From assembly GCA_016868575.1 (NCBI GenBank), contig VGGL01000012.1, positions 1 through 43,463 on the forward strand: a stretch of 43,463 nucleotides of DNA, in the 5' to 3' direction. Below the pieces are notes generated by a model. The model was given only the letters and a program-made list of their open reading frames with translations, ran no database searches and had not been told where the DNA came from. Below are positions 30,985-39,755 of this stretch, one piece after another. Both the position numbers and the translations under genes were made by a program. The DNA comes from Bacteroidota bacterium (GTDB lineage: Bacteria; Bacteroidota; Bacteroidia; Bacteroidales; FEN-979). Within the stretch, counting starts at the first letter, position 1. Each line of letters starts with the position of its first letter.

Positions 30985-33636
30985 ATGATGAAAAACCATC
31001 GGATATCTACTGTTTTCTTTGTTGGCAGAATGGCCATTTTAGCAGGCTTCATGCCGCTTCTTCTTGCATCCTGCAGGGAGCATTTCATTACGGATACTGC
31101 GGTAAGAAAGGAGGTCGGCAGTGACTTCCGGAAGACAGAACAACTTTTATCTCAGCAAGGAGGAGACATCTTCTCGGTCTTCTCAGAAGATATCACCCGG
31201 AAAGAAAAAGAAGCGCTTCAGTTTCTTTACGCTTACATGCCACTGAGTGATCTGGCTGATTATCCGGGTGGCTTTTTGCTGATGAATATCCGGTCATCGC
31301 TTGAAGCTCAATCTCACTTCGCGTGGGGAAAGGATATCCCTGAAGATATCTTCCGGCATTTTGTGCTGCCAATTCGTGTTAATAATGAAAACCTTGATTC
31401 TTCACGGGTTGTCTTTTTCCGCGAACTAAAGGATCGTCTCAAAGGGATGTCGATGCGGGAAGCTGCCCTGGAAGTCAACCACTGGTGTCATGAAAAGGTC
31501 ACCTACAAGGGAACAGATGGAAGAACCTCCAGTCCGCTTAACACGGTGAAATGCGCCTTTGGTCGTTGCGGGGAGGAATCGGTGCTCACAGTTGCTGCGC
31601 TGCGGTCAGTTTCCATACCTGCCAGGCAATGTTATACCCCGCGATGGGCCCATTGCGATGATAACCATGCCTGGGTCGAAGTGTGGGTTGAAGGGAAATG
31701 GTATTTCATTGGCGCCTGTGAACCGGAACCGGATCTCAACATGGGATGGTTTGCCGGTCCGGCCACCCGCGCCATGATGGTCAACACCACTGTCTTCGGA
31801 AAATACAAAGGCCCGGAAGAGGTGTTGGAAAAGACAGGCAAGTATACCAAGATCAACCTGCTCACCAATTATGCTGACACCCATCAAACAGTAGTTCAGG
31901 TACAAGACCCTGAAGGAAAAGCAGTCCCAAACATCATGGTTGAATTTCAGTTGTACAACTATGCCGAATTCTTTCCGATCGGGAAAGGCAAAACGGACCA
32001 GAACGGCTGTATCAGTATCATAACCGGATACGGAGACCTGCTGGCATGGGCTTCTGATAAGGTGCATCTGGGATATGCCAGAATCCCCGCAGGAACAGAT
32101 ACTACAGAGATCATCCTGATGCCAAAATCCAGCTTACCGGCTTCATCATCCGACATGTTCACCCCGCCAAAGGAAAAACATCAAAGTCTTCCTTCAGATG
32201 AAAAAGCCAGGGAAAGAAATAACATAAGGCTGCATGAAGAAGACAGCATTCGGATGGCTTACGAAGCCACCTTCATTGATTCTGCCAAAGTTGTCAGACT
32301 ATCAGAAACATTAAAACTTCCCTTCGACAGTTGCTGGCGTTTGCTGCATCAGAGTCGGGGCAACTGGCGGGAAATCCTGGATTTCATGGCTTCTGTTCCG
32401 CCAGAAAAACACTACCTGACCTTTGGTATGCCGGGTGCCATTTCGCAGAAAGACCTCCGGGATGCAAGTGCGGCTGTATTGATGGCACACATTGATGAAA
32501 CCGTAAAGCGAGCACCATCAATGCCGACAGACATCTACCTGCAGCATCTCCTGTCGCCCCGGATCAGCAACGAATGGATGACACCCTACAAGGCCATCCT
32601 GTGGCATCAGTTTTCTGAACGTAATTTTTCGGCTGTGACCTTGCGCGATTGGATCCTTGACTCTTTAACTATTGACGATACCGCCAATTATTACAGGGTG
32701 CCCATCTCCCCTGCCGGAGTACTGAAAATCAGGATCTGCGATCGCCACTCCAGAGATATCTTTTTTGTCGCCTCATGTCGCAGCCTGGGCATTCCCGCAA
32801 GGATTGAAACGGCAACCGGGAAAGTCCAATATTATCAGGATGGTACATGGGATGATGTATTCTTTGAGCAACCGCAAAATCCATCATTACCCAAGGGAAT
32901 TCTCAACCTTCATAACGATCCGTTAAATAAGGTAAAGCCCGCTTACTATGTTCACCTGACAATACAGCGGCTAACGGATGGTTTCTATCGTTCACTGGAC
33001 TATGAGACGGATCATCGGTTCAATACATACCCATGTACCCTGGAATTGGATACCGGTTCTTACCGCATCATCACCGGAAACCGCATGCAGGATGGCTCCG
33101 TACTGGTCAACATGGAGTATTTCACCCTTTCACCAAATCAGCGGATTGTTAAAACGCTGACCCTCCTGAAAGAACCGCCTGCTGTGCAAATAGACATTAA
33201 AATGTCCCAACTATTGGATCAATTCATTGAGACTATTGATAAACAAAAGCTTGAACTAAAATCCCTGGTTGGAAATGAGGAATTGCTTTTAATATGGATG
33301 GAACCGGATAGAGAACCTACCAAACACCTGATCAATGAACTATTGATGATCAGGAAGGATCTGGATAAATGGACCGGTTCAATGGTCATTATTGGAAAGG
33401 AAAAGAAAGACGCCGGTTTGATCAGAGGCAAGCATGGGAAAGGACTTCCTTCAAATATACTTTATACCTCCGAAAACCATCTTCTGAACGCTTTGGTCAC
33501 TGAAAAGCTGTTCGCCAAGAGCGCATTCCGGTACCCATTGATCATCATCATCAATAAAACAGGGGAAATCCTGTATTTGTCAGATGGTTATAAAATAGGT
33601 TCGGGTGAAGCGATCAAAAAGTGCCTGATAAAATAA
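30985..33636 (+). CDS. Transglutaminase-like lipoprotein with thioredoxin-like C-terminus
   Basis: An 883-residue exported protein. A lipoprotein signal ends at LLLASC, with the lipid-carrying Cys near residue 29. Domain 1 is transglutaminase-like: Cys195 in CAFGRCGEESV, His228 in NHAWVEVW, then YFIGACEPEPDLNMGWF, where a Glu stands where an Asp is usual. A carboxypeptidase-regulatory-like beta domain follows (VQVQDPEGKAVPNIMVEFQLY). A second degenerate transglutaminase-like region is visible near residue 590 (DIFFVASCRSLGIPARIETATG) but lacks the usual following His-Trp box. The C-terminal ~140 residues look thioredoxin-like (LLLIWMEPDREPTKHLI, YPLIIIINKTGEILYLSDG) without CxxC. Substrate unknown; probably acts on peptides or peptidoglycan in the periplasm. 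Confidence 0.82.
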   Translation: MMKNHRISTVFFVGRMAILAGFMPLLLASCREHFITDTAVRKEVGSDFRKTEQLLSQQGGDIFSVFSEDITRKEKEALQFLYAYMPLSDLADYPGGFLLMNIRSSLEAQSHFAWGKDIPEDIFRHFVLPIRVNNENLDSSRVVFFRELKDRLKGMSMREAALEVNHWCHEKVTYKGTDGRTSSPLNTVKCAFGRCGEESVLTVAALRSVSIPARQCYTPRWAHCDDNHAWVEVWVEGKWYFIGACEPEPDLNMGWFAGPATRAMMVNTTVFGKYKGPEEVLEKTGKYTKINLLTNYADTHQTVVQVQDPEGKAVPNIMVEFQLYNYAEFFPIGKGKTDQNGCISIITGYGDLLAWASDKVHLGYARIPAGTDTTEIILMPKSSLPASSSDMFTPPKEKHQSLPSDEKARERNNIRLHEEDSIRMAYEATFIDSAKVVRLSETLKLPFDSCWRLLHQSRGNWREILDFMASVPPEKHYLTFGMPGAISQKDLRDASAAVLMAHIDETVKRAPSMPTDIYLQHLLSPRISNEWMTPYKAILWHQFSERNFSAVTLRDWILDSLTIDDTANYYRVPISPAGVLKIRICDRHSRDIFFVASCRSLGIPARIETATGKVQYYQDGTWDDVFFEQPQNPSLPKGILNLHNDPLNKVKPAYYVHLTIQRLTDGFYRSLDYETDHRFNTYPCTLELDTGSYRIITGNRMQDGSVLVNMEYFTLSPNQRIVKTLTLLKEPPAVQIDIKMSQLLDQFIETIDKQKLELKSLVGNEELLLIWMEPDREPTKHLINELLMIRKDLDKWTGSMVIIGKEKKDAGLIRGKHGKGLPSNILYTSENHLLNALVTEKLFAKSAFRYPLIIIINKTGEILYLSDGYKIGSGEAIKKCLIK

Positions 33637-33916
33637 ACAGTCATTGGTCTGTTACGACTATTACTACCACAGATGGGTACCAGTGGATATCCTCTCTCAC
33701 CATGAACATTGCCGGCTTTGATATATCCATCCGGTTTGTCGGTGATCTTCTGCTCAACGCGTTTGACAAGTCTTTATCCGCATCTGTAGACGCGACAAAG
33801 CTAAAGTAGAAAAGCTCGTTTTCTCAGATTTGTTTAAATTTGCATCTTTGTATTGACTAATTCATCACTTACTTACTTAATGTCAATTAGTTATAATCTA
33901 TAATCGAAAAAATACA
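33637..33916. other. Intergenic region before etfB
   Basis: This 280-bp stretch between the lipoprotein gene and etfB holds no convincing gene. A 62-codon open frame at 33621-33809 contains MNIAGFDISIRFVGD, which could be a decayed N-terminus of some gene, but nothing supports expression. CATCTTTG at 33843-33850 is one base off the TAnnTTTG promoter consensus and lies 67 bp before etfB. The last 60 bp are AT-rich. Confidence 0.35.
33843..33850 (+). promoter_or_regulatory. Weak -7-like element before etfB
   Basis: CATCTTTG differs from TAnnTTTG at one base. It is 67 bp before the etfB start and is the best candidate seen for the etf-EMO-acd group. No TTG at -33 spacing. Confidence 0.25.
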
Positions 33917-34666
33917 ATGAAAATCCTGGTATGTATGAGTCAGGTGCCTGACACGACGACAAAAGTCAGATTTACACCCGACGGAAAAAGTTTTGATGCC
34001 ACCGGTGTTCAATGGGTGATCAACCCATGGGATGAATTATCGCTGACGAGAGCGCTGGAGCTGAAGGATGATGCTTCAACGGGTGTCACGCAGGTCACGG
34101 TTGCACATGTGGGACCTGTTGGCAATGAGCCAACCATCCGGAAGGCACTTGCCATCGGTGCAGATGATGCCATCCGGGTGAATACGGAATCCAATGATGC
34201 CTTTGTGGTTTCTTCCCAACTCGCTGAAGCCATCAGGCAGAATCCTTATGACATTATCCTTTGCGGAATAGAGTCCTGCGACTTCAACGGCAGTTCTGTC
34301 GGTGGTATGGTTGCAGAAATGCTGGGATACCCTTCGGTATCAGCCGTATCTTCCCTGAAGATCGAAAACGGTCAGGCCATCCTCTCCCGTGAGATAGATG
34401 GTGGTAAGGAGATTCTGACTGTTCCAACTCCTTTTGTCGCCATCGTTCAGAAAGGGATCACAAAAGAACCAAGGATCGCCGCCATGCGTGGCATCATGGT
34501 GGCCCGCACAAAGCCGCTCAAAGTGATGGAACCGATAGCAACAGAACCCCTGACCTCTCTGCTTCAGTTCGAAAAACCACAGCCCCGGGCTGCCTGCAAA
34601 TTGATTGATGCTGAAAACCCTCAGCAACTTATTGAACTGCTTCAGAATGAAGCAAAAGTCATTTAA
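33917..34666 (+). CDS. etfB: Electron transfer flavoprotein subunit beta
   Basis: A 249-residue EtfB/FixA protein. MKILVCMSQVPDTTTKVRF is the family start, INPWDELSLTRALELKD is conserved, and VAHVGPVGNEPTIRKALAIGADDAIRV forms the AMP/nucleotide-binding region. ILCGIESCDFNGSSVGGMVAEML is the family signature near residue 120. It forms a heterodimer with EtfA and carries AMP or a second FAD. Whether it is a simple or bifurcating ETF is discussed by context: the neighbours are an acyl-CoA dehydrogenase and a membrane Fe-S protein, which suggests electron delivery to quinone. It is 16 bp before etfA. Confidence 0.95.
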   Translation: MKILVCMSQVPDTTTKVRFTPDGKSFDATGVQWVINPWDELSLTRALELKDDASTGVTQVTVAHVGPVGNEPTIRKALAIGADDAIRVNTESNDAFVVSSQLAEAIRQNPYDIILCGIESCDFNGSSVGGMVAEMLGYPSVSAVSSLKIENGQAILSREIDGGKEILTVPTPFVAIVQKGITKEPRIAAMRGIMVARTKPLKVMEPIATEPLTSLLQFEKPQPRAACKLIDAENPQQLIELLQNEAKVI

Positions 34667-34682
34667 CAAACGAAAAAATTGA

Positions 34683-35660
34683 ATGGATATGGCTATTCTC
34701 GTCTTTACCGAAAACTGGGAAGGAAAATTCAAGAAATTATCCTATGAATTGGCATCCTATGCTGCACGTATCGCAGAAATGATGAACCTGCCGGCCATGG
34801 CGCTTACGATCGGAAATCCCGATCCTGATGAGCTTGAAAAGCTGGGACATTATGGGTTAAAAAAGATCCTCGTTGCGCATGGCAAAAACCTCGGAACACT
34901 CGACAACCAGGTATATGCATCCATCATCGGAGATATTGCCCTGCAAGTCTCTGCTTCCGTTTTGATCTTATCCAACAATGGCACCGGCAAAGCCCTGGCG
35001 CCGAGATTGGCTGTCCGCCTCAAGGCCGGACTGGCTTCCGGCGTAAATGGACTCCCGATCAGCACCGAACCCTTTGTTCTGAGAAAACGGGCATACTCCG
35101 GTAATGCCTTTGCACACGTGGCCATTCATACACCAGTGAAGATACTTACCCTTTCCCAGAATTCATTCGAACTCATCGATAAGCAGTCGAAAGCTGAGAT
35201 CGAGACATTTCAGGTCACACCGGATAGCAACCTGATGAAAACCAAGGTTACCGACGTACAGAAACAGACCGGAAAGCTATTGCTCACCGATGCGGAGATC
35301 GTCGTTTCCGGAGGCCGCGGGATGAAATCACCCGATAACTGGGGACCGCTGATTGAATTGGCAGATCTTCTCGGCGCTGCCCTCGCCTGTTCCCGCCCCG
35401 TTTCTGATGAAGGCTGGCGCTCCCATGAAGAACACACCGGGCAAACAGGTAAAGTGATCGCACCGAACCTTTATTTCGCTGTCGGAATTTCCGGAGCAAC
35501 CCAACACCTGGCAGGTGTGAGTTCTTCAAAATATATCGTTGCCGTTAATACCGATAAGGATGCTCCGGTTTTCGAAGCTGCCCAGTACGGGATCGTGGGT
35601 GATGCACTGAAAGTGCTGCCCAAACTGGTAGAGGCTGTCCGGGAAATGAAATCAAAATGA
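34683..35660 (+). CDS. etfA: Electron transfer flavoprotein subunit alpha
   Basis: A 325-residue FAD-binding subunit. The N-terminal half is the EtfAB fold ([43 protein letters not shown]). The C-terminal FAD domain has [50 protein letters not shown], then [10 protein letters not shown] and NTDKDAPVF, the standard FAD-binding set. The start may be 34683 (MDMAILVF) or 34689 (MAILVF). It carries electrons from the acyl-CoA dehydrogenase (37949) to the next two genes' products. Ten bp separate it from the membrane Fe-S gene. Confidence 0.96.
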   Translation: MDMAILVFTENWEGKFKKLSYELASYAARIAEMMNLPAMALTIGNPDPDELEKLGHYGLKKILVAHGKNLGTLDNQVYASIIGDIALQVSASVLILSNNGTGKALAPRLAVRLKAGLASGVNGLPISTEPFVLRKRAYSGNAFAHVAIHTPVKILTLSQNSFELIDKQSKAEIETFQVTPDSNLMKTKVTDVQKQTGKLLLTDAEIVVSGGRGMKSPDNWGPLIELADLLGAALACSRPVSDEGWRSHEEHTGQTGKVIAPNLYFAVGISGATQHLAGVSSSKYIVAVNTDKDAPVFEAAQYGIVGDALKVLPKLVEAVREMKSK

Positions 35661-35670
35661 GATCGGCGGC

Positions 35671-36990
35671 ATGACGCGTCAGATCATTTTTGCCATCACC
35701 CTGCTGATCACCCTGGGTGTTTTTTCCTTCACGACCTACCGTTTGTTTCGTTTTTTTCAACTCACGCGTTCCGGATTTCCGGTTAGAAATATCGGGAAAC
35801 GACTGCAAATCATGCTTTCCGTTTCCTTTGGTCAGACCAAGATCTTCCGCAGGCCGGTGATCGGTTTCTTCCACGCGCTTGTTTTTTGGGGATTTTGCGT
35901 GATCCTGGTCGGAAGCATCGAAATGGTCATTGATGGCGTGGGCGGTGTGGAAAAATCCCTTCACTTCCCTGGAACGTTCTATGATGTGATCATGGCCTCC
36001 GGGGATATCTTCGCTTTTCTTGTGGGGATCTCCATTGTGTTATTCCTGGTCCGCCGGGTGTTCCTGCATATCAAGCGCTTCGAAGGGGTTGAGATGAAAA
36101 AGATATCACACCAGGATGCCAATGTAGCTTTGACCCTGATCCTCTTTTTGATGATCTCTTTGCAAGGCATGAATATGGCATATGTTGAGCTTCAGACCAG
36201 AACCGGAGGAGATATTTTGGGTGTTTATCCTGTTAGCCAAGTTCTCTCCGGTATGTTCGTTGGACTTCCCGCCGAGAGTCTCGAATTGTTTTACCACTTT
36301 TTCTGGTGGAGCCATATCCTGCTGATCTTCCTCTTTGCCAACATCCTCCCCTATTCCAAGCATTTCCATGTTTTTATGTCGGTGCCCAATACATTCCTTA
36401 CCCGGCTTGAGCCCCTTGGCAAACTCACCAACATGGAGCATGTGATGCACGAAGTGCAGTTGATGCTGAATCCAGAAGCAGCCCCTGCGGCGGCCACTTC
36501 TGTAGCCGCTGTTTCCCGGTTTGGGGTGAAAGATATCGAGGATATCACCTGGAAAAATTACTTCGATTCGTTGACCTGCACGGAATGTGGTCGCTGTACT
36601 TCTGTGTGCCCCGCCAATATCACCGGGAAACGTTTGTCCCCCCGCAAGATCATGATGGATATCCGGGCCCGGATGAAAGAGAAAGGTTCTTTGTTGATCA
36701 AACAGGGTAAATCTTTTGATGACAAGCGCTCCTTAATCCGGGATTTAATTTCAGAAGAAGAGCTCTGGGCCTGCACAACCTGTAATGCCTGCGCCATGGA
36801 GTGTCCGGTCAACATCAATCAGCCAACCCTCATTGTCGACATGCGCCGATATCTGGTGATGGAGGAAGCCTCTGCACCGGGCATGCTCAAGACCATGTTC
36901 AACAACATCGAAAACAATGGCGCCCCCTGGCAGTTCTCTTCAGAAGATCGCCTGGGGTGGGCCAAGGACCTGAATATAAAGATCAAGTAG
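35671..36990 (+). CDS. Membrane Fe-S oxidoreductase, heterodisulfide-reductase HdrC/HdrE-like
   Basis: A 439-residue protein. The N-terminal ~250 residues have five hydrophobic segments like a NarI/HdrE cytochrome b domain; candidate haem ligands are His in [11 protein letters not shown] and in [24 protein letters not shown]. After a linker rich in Ala, two 4Fe-4S motifs follow: [12 protein letters not shown] near residue 303 and [14 protein letters not shown] near 368, as in HdrC. The Pro following the fourth Cys is present in both. In anaerobes a protein with this N-terminal half fused to CCG domains serves as ETF:menaquinone oxidoreductase (EMO). Here the CCG part is a separate gene 14 bp downstream, so the two probably form one complex. 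Confidence 0.92.
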   Translation: MTRQIIFAITLLITLGVFSFTTYRLFRFFQLTRSGFPVRNIGKRLQIMLSVSFGQTKIFRRPVIGFFHALVFWGFCVILVGSIEMVIDGVGGVEKSLHFPGTFYDVIMASGDIFAFLVGISIVLFLVRRVFLHIKRFEGVEMKKISHQDANVALTLILFLMISLQGMNMAYVELQTRTGGDILGVYPVSQVLSGMFVGLPAESLELFYHFFWWSHILLIFLFANILPYSKHFHVFMSVPNTFLTRLEPLGKLTNMEHVMHEVQLMLNPEAAPAAATSVAAVSRFGVKDIEDITWKNYFDSLTCTECGRCTSVCPANITGKRLSPRKIMMDIRARMKEKGSLLIKQGKSFDDKRSLIRDLISEEELWACTTCNACAMECPVNINQPTLIVDMRRYLVMEEASAPGMLKTMFNNIENNGAPWQFSSEDRLGWAKDLNIKIK

Positions 36991-37004
36991 TAGTATCTAA
37001 GATA

Positions 37005-37793
37005 ATGAATATTAGACCAATAGAAGTACCTATAATGGCTGATCTGAAGGCCCGGGGAGAGCAACCTGAATATCTTTTCTGGGTTGGTTGTGCAGGGGCA
37101 TTTGACGACAGGTATAAAAAGGTTGTCAGGGCTTTTGTTAAGATTCTTTCCCACCTGAAGGTGAGTTATGCCGTATTGGGGAAGGAAGAAACCTGCACGG
37201 GAGATCCTGCCCGCCGGGCCGGCAATGAGATGCTCTTTCACATGCAAGCCTTCCGAAACATTGAGACTTTCAGGAGATACAACATCCAAAAGATTCTCAC
37301 GATTTGCCCCCATTGCTACAATACTTTCAAGCATGAATACCCTGATCTTGGAGGTCACTATGAAGTGGTACACTACGCTGTTCTTCTTGAACAGATGATC
37401 AGGGAAGGGAAACTCAATCCGGATAATAAGGTTTTTCAAGGAAAGCGCGTTGCGTACCACGACCCTTGTTATCTTGGGAGAGCAAATAATATCTATGAAG
37501 AGCCCAGAAGCATTATCAAAGCTGTTGGGGCTGAACTCCGGGAGATGAAAAGAAACAATAGTTTTGCCCTGTGTTGCGGTGCTGGAGGTGCGCAGATGTT
37601 TAAAGAAGCAGAAAAAGGCGATAAGGAAGTGTTTATTGAACGTACAGAGGAGGCGATGGAGACAAGTGCACAGGTGATCGCAACCACATGTCCCTTCTGT
37701 ATGAAAATGATGACAGATGGGATCAAGTATAAAAATAAGGAAGAAGAGTTAAAAAATTACGACATTGCAGAGTTGATAGCATTAGCTTTATGA
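37005..37793 (+). CDS. CCG-domain Fe-S protein, HdrB-like half of EMO
   Basis: A 262-residue soluble protein with two cysteine-rich CCG domains. The first is in FWVGCAGAFDDRY, KEETCTGDPARRAGNE, and ICPHCYNTF; the second is in AYHDPCYLGRANNIYEEPR, FALCCGAGGAQMF, ATTCPFCMKMM. These bind the unusual 4Fe-4S clusters of HdrB/HdrD. The start at 37005 is chosen because an upstream in-frame extension from 36801 overlaps the Fe-S coding sequence of the previous gene. The stop codon (37791-37793) is the first part of the G-rich repeat element that follows. Role inferred: electron transfer from EtfAB to the membrane partner. Confidence 0.92.
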   Translation: MNIRPIEVPIMADLKARGEQPEYLFWVGCAGAFDDRYKKVVRAFVKILSHLKVSYAVLGKEETCTGDPARRAGNEMLFHMQAFRNIETFRRYNIQKILTICPHCYNTFKHEYPDLGGHYEVVHYAVLLEQMIREGKLNPDNKVFQGKRVAYHDPCYLGRANNIYEEPRSIIKAVGAELREMKRNNSFALCCGAGGAQMFKEAEKGDKEVFIERTEEAMETSAQVIATTCPFCMKMMTDGIKYKNKEEELKNYDIAELIALAL

Positions 37794-37921
37794 CCCCACC
37801 CCAACCCCTCCCCTTTTAGGGGAGGGACTAAGGGAGGGGTCACAAACAGAGAGGGGGTTGGGGGGTGAGGTCATTGCACTGGGAGGGACTAAGGGAGGGG
37901 TCACAAACAGAGAGGGGGTTG
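37791..37921. repeat. G-rich repeat element with 41-bp direct repeat and hairpin
   Basis: Two identical 41-bp copies occur at 37820-37860 and 37881-37921, period 61 bp, separated by 20 bp. A perfect 9-bp stem CCCTCCCCT/AGGGGAGGG with a TTT loop lies at 37806-37826. The left end, TGACCCCACCCCAACCCC, is an imperfect inverted copy of GGGGTTGGGGGGTGAGGTCA at 37854-37873. This strand bias of G and short palindromic make-up resembles REP/MITE-like repeats common in Bacteroidota genomes. The element sits between the CCG gene and the acyl-CoA dehydrogenase; it explains the spurious 28 extra codons upstream of the dehydrogenase start. Confidence 0.85.
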
Positions 37922-37948
37922 AACAAAAGAAATCTAAATATCAAACAT

Positions 37949-39733
37949 ATGTCAAACAGAAAAGTATTAAAAAGCGGCGAGTTCCTGGTTGATGAAGTCA
38001 ACCCATCGGATGTTTTTATTCCCGAGGAATTCAACGAAGAACAGCGGATGATCGCACAAACCTGCCGGGATTTTCTTGAAGCAGAGGTATATCCCAACCT
38101 CGACAACCTTGATTCCCCGGATATCCAACTGATGAAGTCGATCCTGAAAAAATCGGGTGAGATGGGTCTGATGGGCATTGCCCTGCCGGAGGAATACAAC
38201 GGGTTTGGCCAGAATTTCGTCACGCAAATGCTGGCAGCCGAAGTGATCGGCGCCGGGTATTCATTTTCTGTCGCATTCATGTGTCATTGCGGGATCGGAA
38301 CCCTGCCCATCATGTATTACGGGAATGAAGATCAGCGTCAGCGATATGTCACCAAACTGGCCACCGGAGAACTCCTGGGCGCTTATTGCCTTACCGAACC
38401 TGGCGCCGGCAGCGATGCCAACGCCGGAAAGACACAGGCAGTGCTGTCGGAAGACGGCAAGCATTATATCATGAATGGATCCAAGATGTGGATCACCAAT
38501 GCCGGCTTTGCCGATGTGCAGACCGTTTTTGCAAAAATCGACAAGGACAGGGTCTTGAGCGCATTCATTGTAGAAAGCAAGTTTCCTGGGGTTGTCATCA
38601 ATCCTGATGAGAAGAAGATGGGTATCAAGGGATCATCCACAGCGCAGATCTTTTATAATGATGTCAAAGTTCCGGTTGAGAACCTTATTGGAAACCGTGG
38701 CGAAGGATTCAGGGTAGCCCTGAGCATCCTTCACATGGGGCGGATCAAACTCGGAGGAAACGTTCTCGGCGCTTCCAAAAAAGCCATCACCGACTCGGTT
38801 AAATATGCCAATGAGAGAAAACAGTTCTCCGTACTTATCTCAACCTTTGGTGCAATCAAGCACAAGCTGGCAGAACAGGTCATCCTGACCTTTGCATTGG
38901 AATCAGCCATTTACAGGGTCAGCAAGGATATTGATGATCAGATCGAGCTGAATAAAGCCTCAGGCATGGACAAAGGCCGGGCTTCTATCGAAGGGATCAG
39001 CCATTATGCCGTAGAAGCTGCTATCCTGAAGGTATTTGGTTCAGAAGTCCTCGACTTTGTCATTGATGAAGCGGTTCAAATCCACGGAGGAATGGGCTAT
39101 TCGGCAGAAGTCGCCGTTGAACGCGGCTACCGCGATTCGCGCATCAACCGGATATTTGAAGGTACCAATGAGATCAACCGGTTACTGGTGGTTGATACAG
39201 CGATGAAAAGAGCCATGAAAGGCGATTTTGACCTGTTTGGCAAGGCTGAAAACCTTATCCGGCAATTGGATCAGCTACAGGCAGAGCAGGCGGCAGGATT
39301 GGATTTCTTCCAGGAAAAAATGGCTGTGCTCAGAAATATTAAAAATCTCAGCCTTCTTCTCATCCATGGCGCATCAGCCGGATTTGGAAAAACCATGGTC
39401 ACCGAACAGGAGGTGCTCAATAACCTTTCTGACATCATCATGGACCTCTATATAGCTGAATCGATGCTGCTCCGCGTCGAAAAGATGAAACAGATCAAGG
39501 GAGAAGAAGCGATCCATCTCTACCGCGAGATCACCGCTACCTTCATTTATGATGCAGCCTCACGGGCACGGAAATCGGCCATGGATGCCATCAATGCATT
39601 TGCAACCCCAGAGGAAAGTGAAAAACTACTGAAAGCTTCGGATAAACTCACTTATGTTCTTCCTTTCAATGCAAAGGAAGCCCGTAGAAAAATCGCTGCC
39701 AGGCTCATTGAGGACAACGCGTATAAGTTCTAG
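37949..39733 (+). CDS. Acyl-CoA dehydrogenase
   Basis: A 594-residue flavoprotein oxidising fatty acyl-CoA, passing electrons to ETF. The core has VGMGLMGIALPEEYNGFG-like text (MGLMGIALPEEYNGFGQ), AYCLTEPGAGSDANAGKTQA, MWITNAGFADV, and GEGFRVALSILHMGRIKLGG. The catalytic base region reads QIHGGMGYSAEVAVERGYRD and RINRIFEGTNEINRLLVVDT. A C-terminal ~180-residue extension follows, as in the large bacterial (VLCAD-like) type. The start at 37949 (MSNRKVLKSGEF) is preferred, because the upstream in-frame region is the repeat element. It completes the etfBA-EMO-acd group. The substrate chain length is unknown. Confidence 0.94.
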   Translation: MSNRKVLKSGEFLVDEVNPSDVFIPEEFNEEQRMIAQTCRDFLEAEVYPNLDNLDSPDIQLMKSILKKSGEMGLMGIALPEEYNGFGQNFVTQMLAAEVIGAGYSFSVAFMCHCGIGTLPIMYYGNEDQRQRYVTKLATGELLGAYCLTEPGAGSDANAGKTQAVLSEDGKHYIMNGSKMWITNAGFADVQTVFAKIDKDRVLSAFIVESKFPGVVINPDEKKMGIKGSSTAQIFYNDVKVPVENLIGNRGEGFRVALSILHMGRIKLGGNVLGASKKAITDSVKYANERKQFSVLISTFGAIKHKLAEQVILTFALESAIYRVSKDIDDQIELNKASGMDKGRASIEGISHYAVEAAILKVFGSEVLDFVIDEAVQIHGGMGYSAEVAVERGYRDSRINRIFEGTNEINRLLVVDTAMKRAMKGDFDLFGKAENLIRQLDQLQAEQAAGLDFFQEKMAVLRNIKNLSLLLIHGASAGFGKTMVTEQEVLNNLSDIIMDLYIAESMLLRVEKMKQIKGEEAIHLYREITATFIYDAASRARKSAMDAINAFATPEESEKLLKASDKLTYVLPFNAKEARRKIAARLIEDNAYKF

Positions 39734-39755
39734 ATGAAGCAGAAGAAATTCTTCC

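Noticed and set aside
33621-33809. Small gene of 62 codons before etfB
   Set aside because: It overlaps the end of the lipoprotein gene, has no recognised motif, and no promoter. It is more likely spacer DNA or a decayed fragment.
36801-37004. Longer N-terminus for the CCG-domain Fe-S protein
   Set aside because: The extra 68 codons overlap the 4Fe-4S coding part of the preceding gene in another frame and give a low-complexity, non-family sequence. The ATG at 37005 fits the family start and spacing.
37791-37921. CRISPR array
   Set aside because: There are only two copies, with a 20-bp gap, strong G/C strand bias and no cas genes. It fits a REP/MITE-like element instead.
37865-37948. Longer N-terminus for acyl-CoA dehydrogenase
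   Set aside because: These 28 codons lie in the G-rich repeat element and give no family-like sequence; MSNRKVLKSGEF at 37949 is the natural start.
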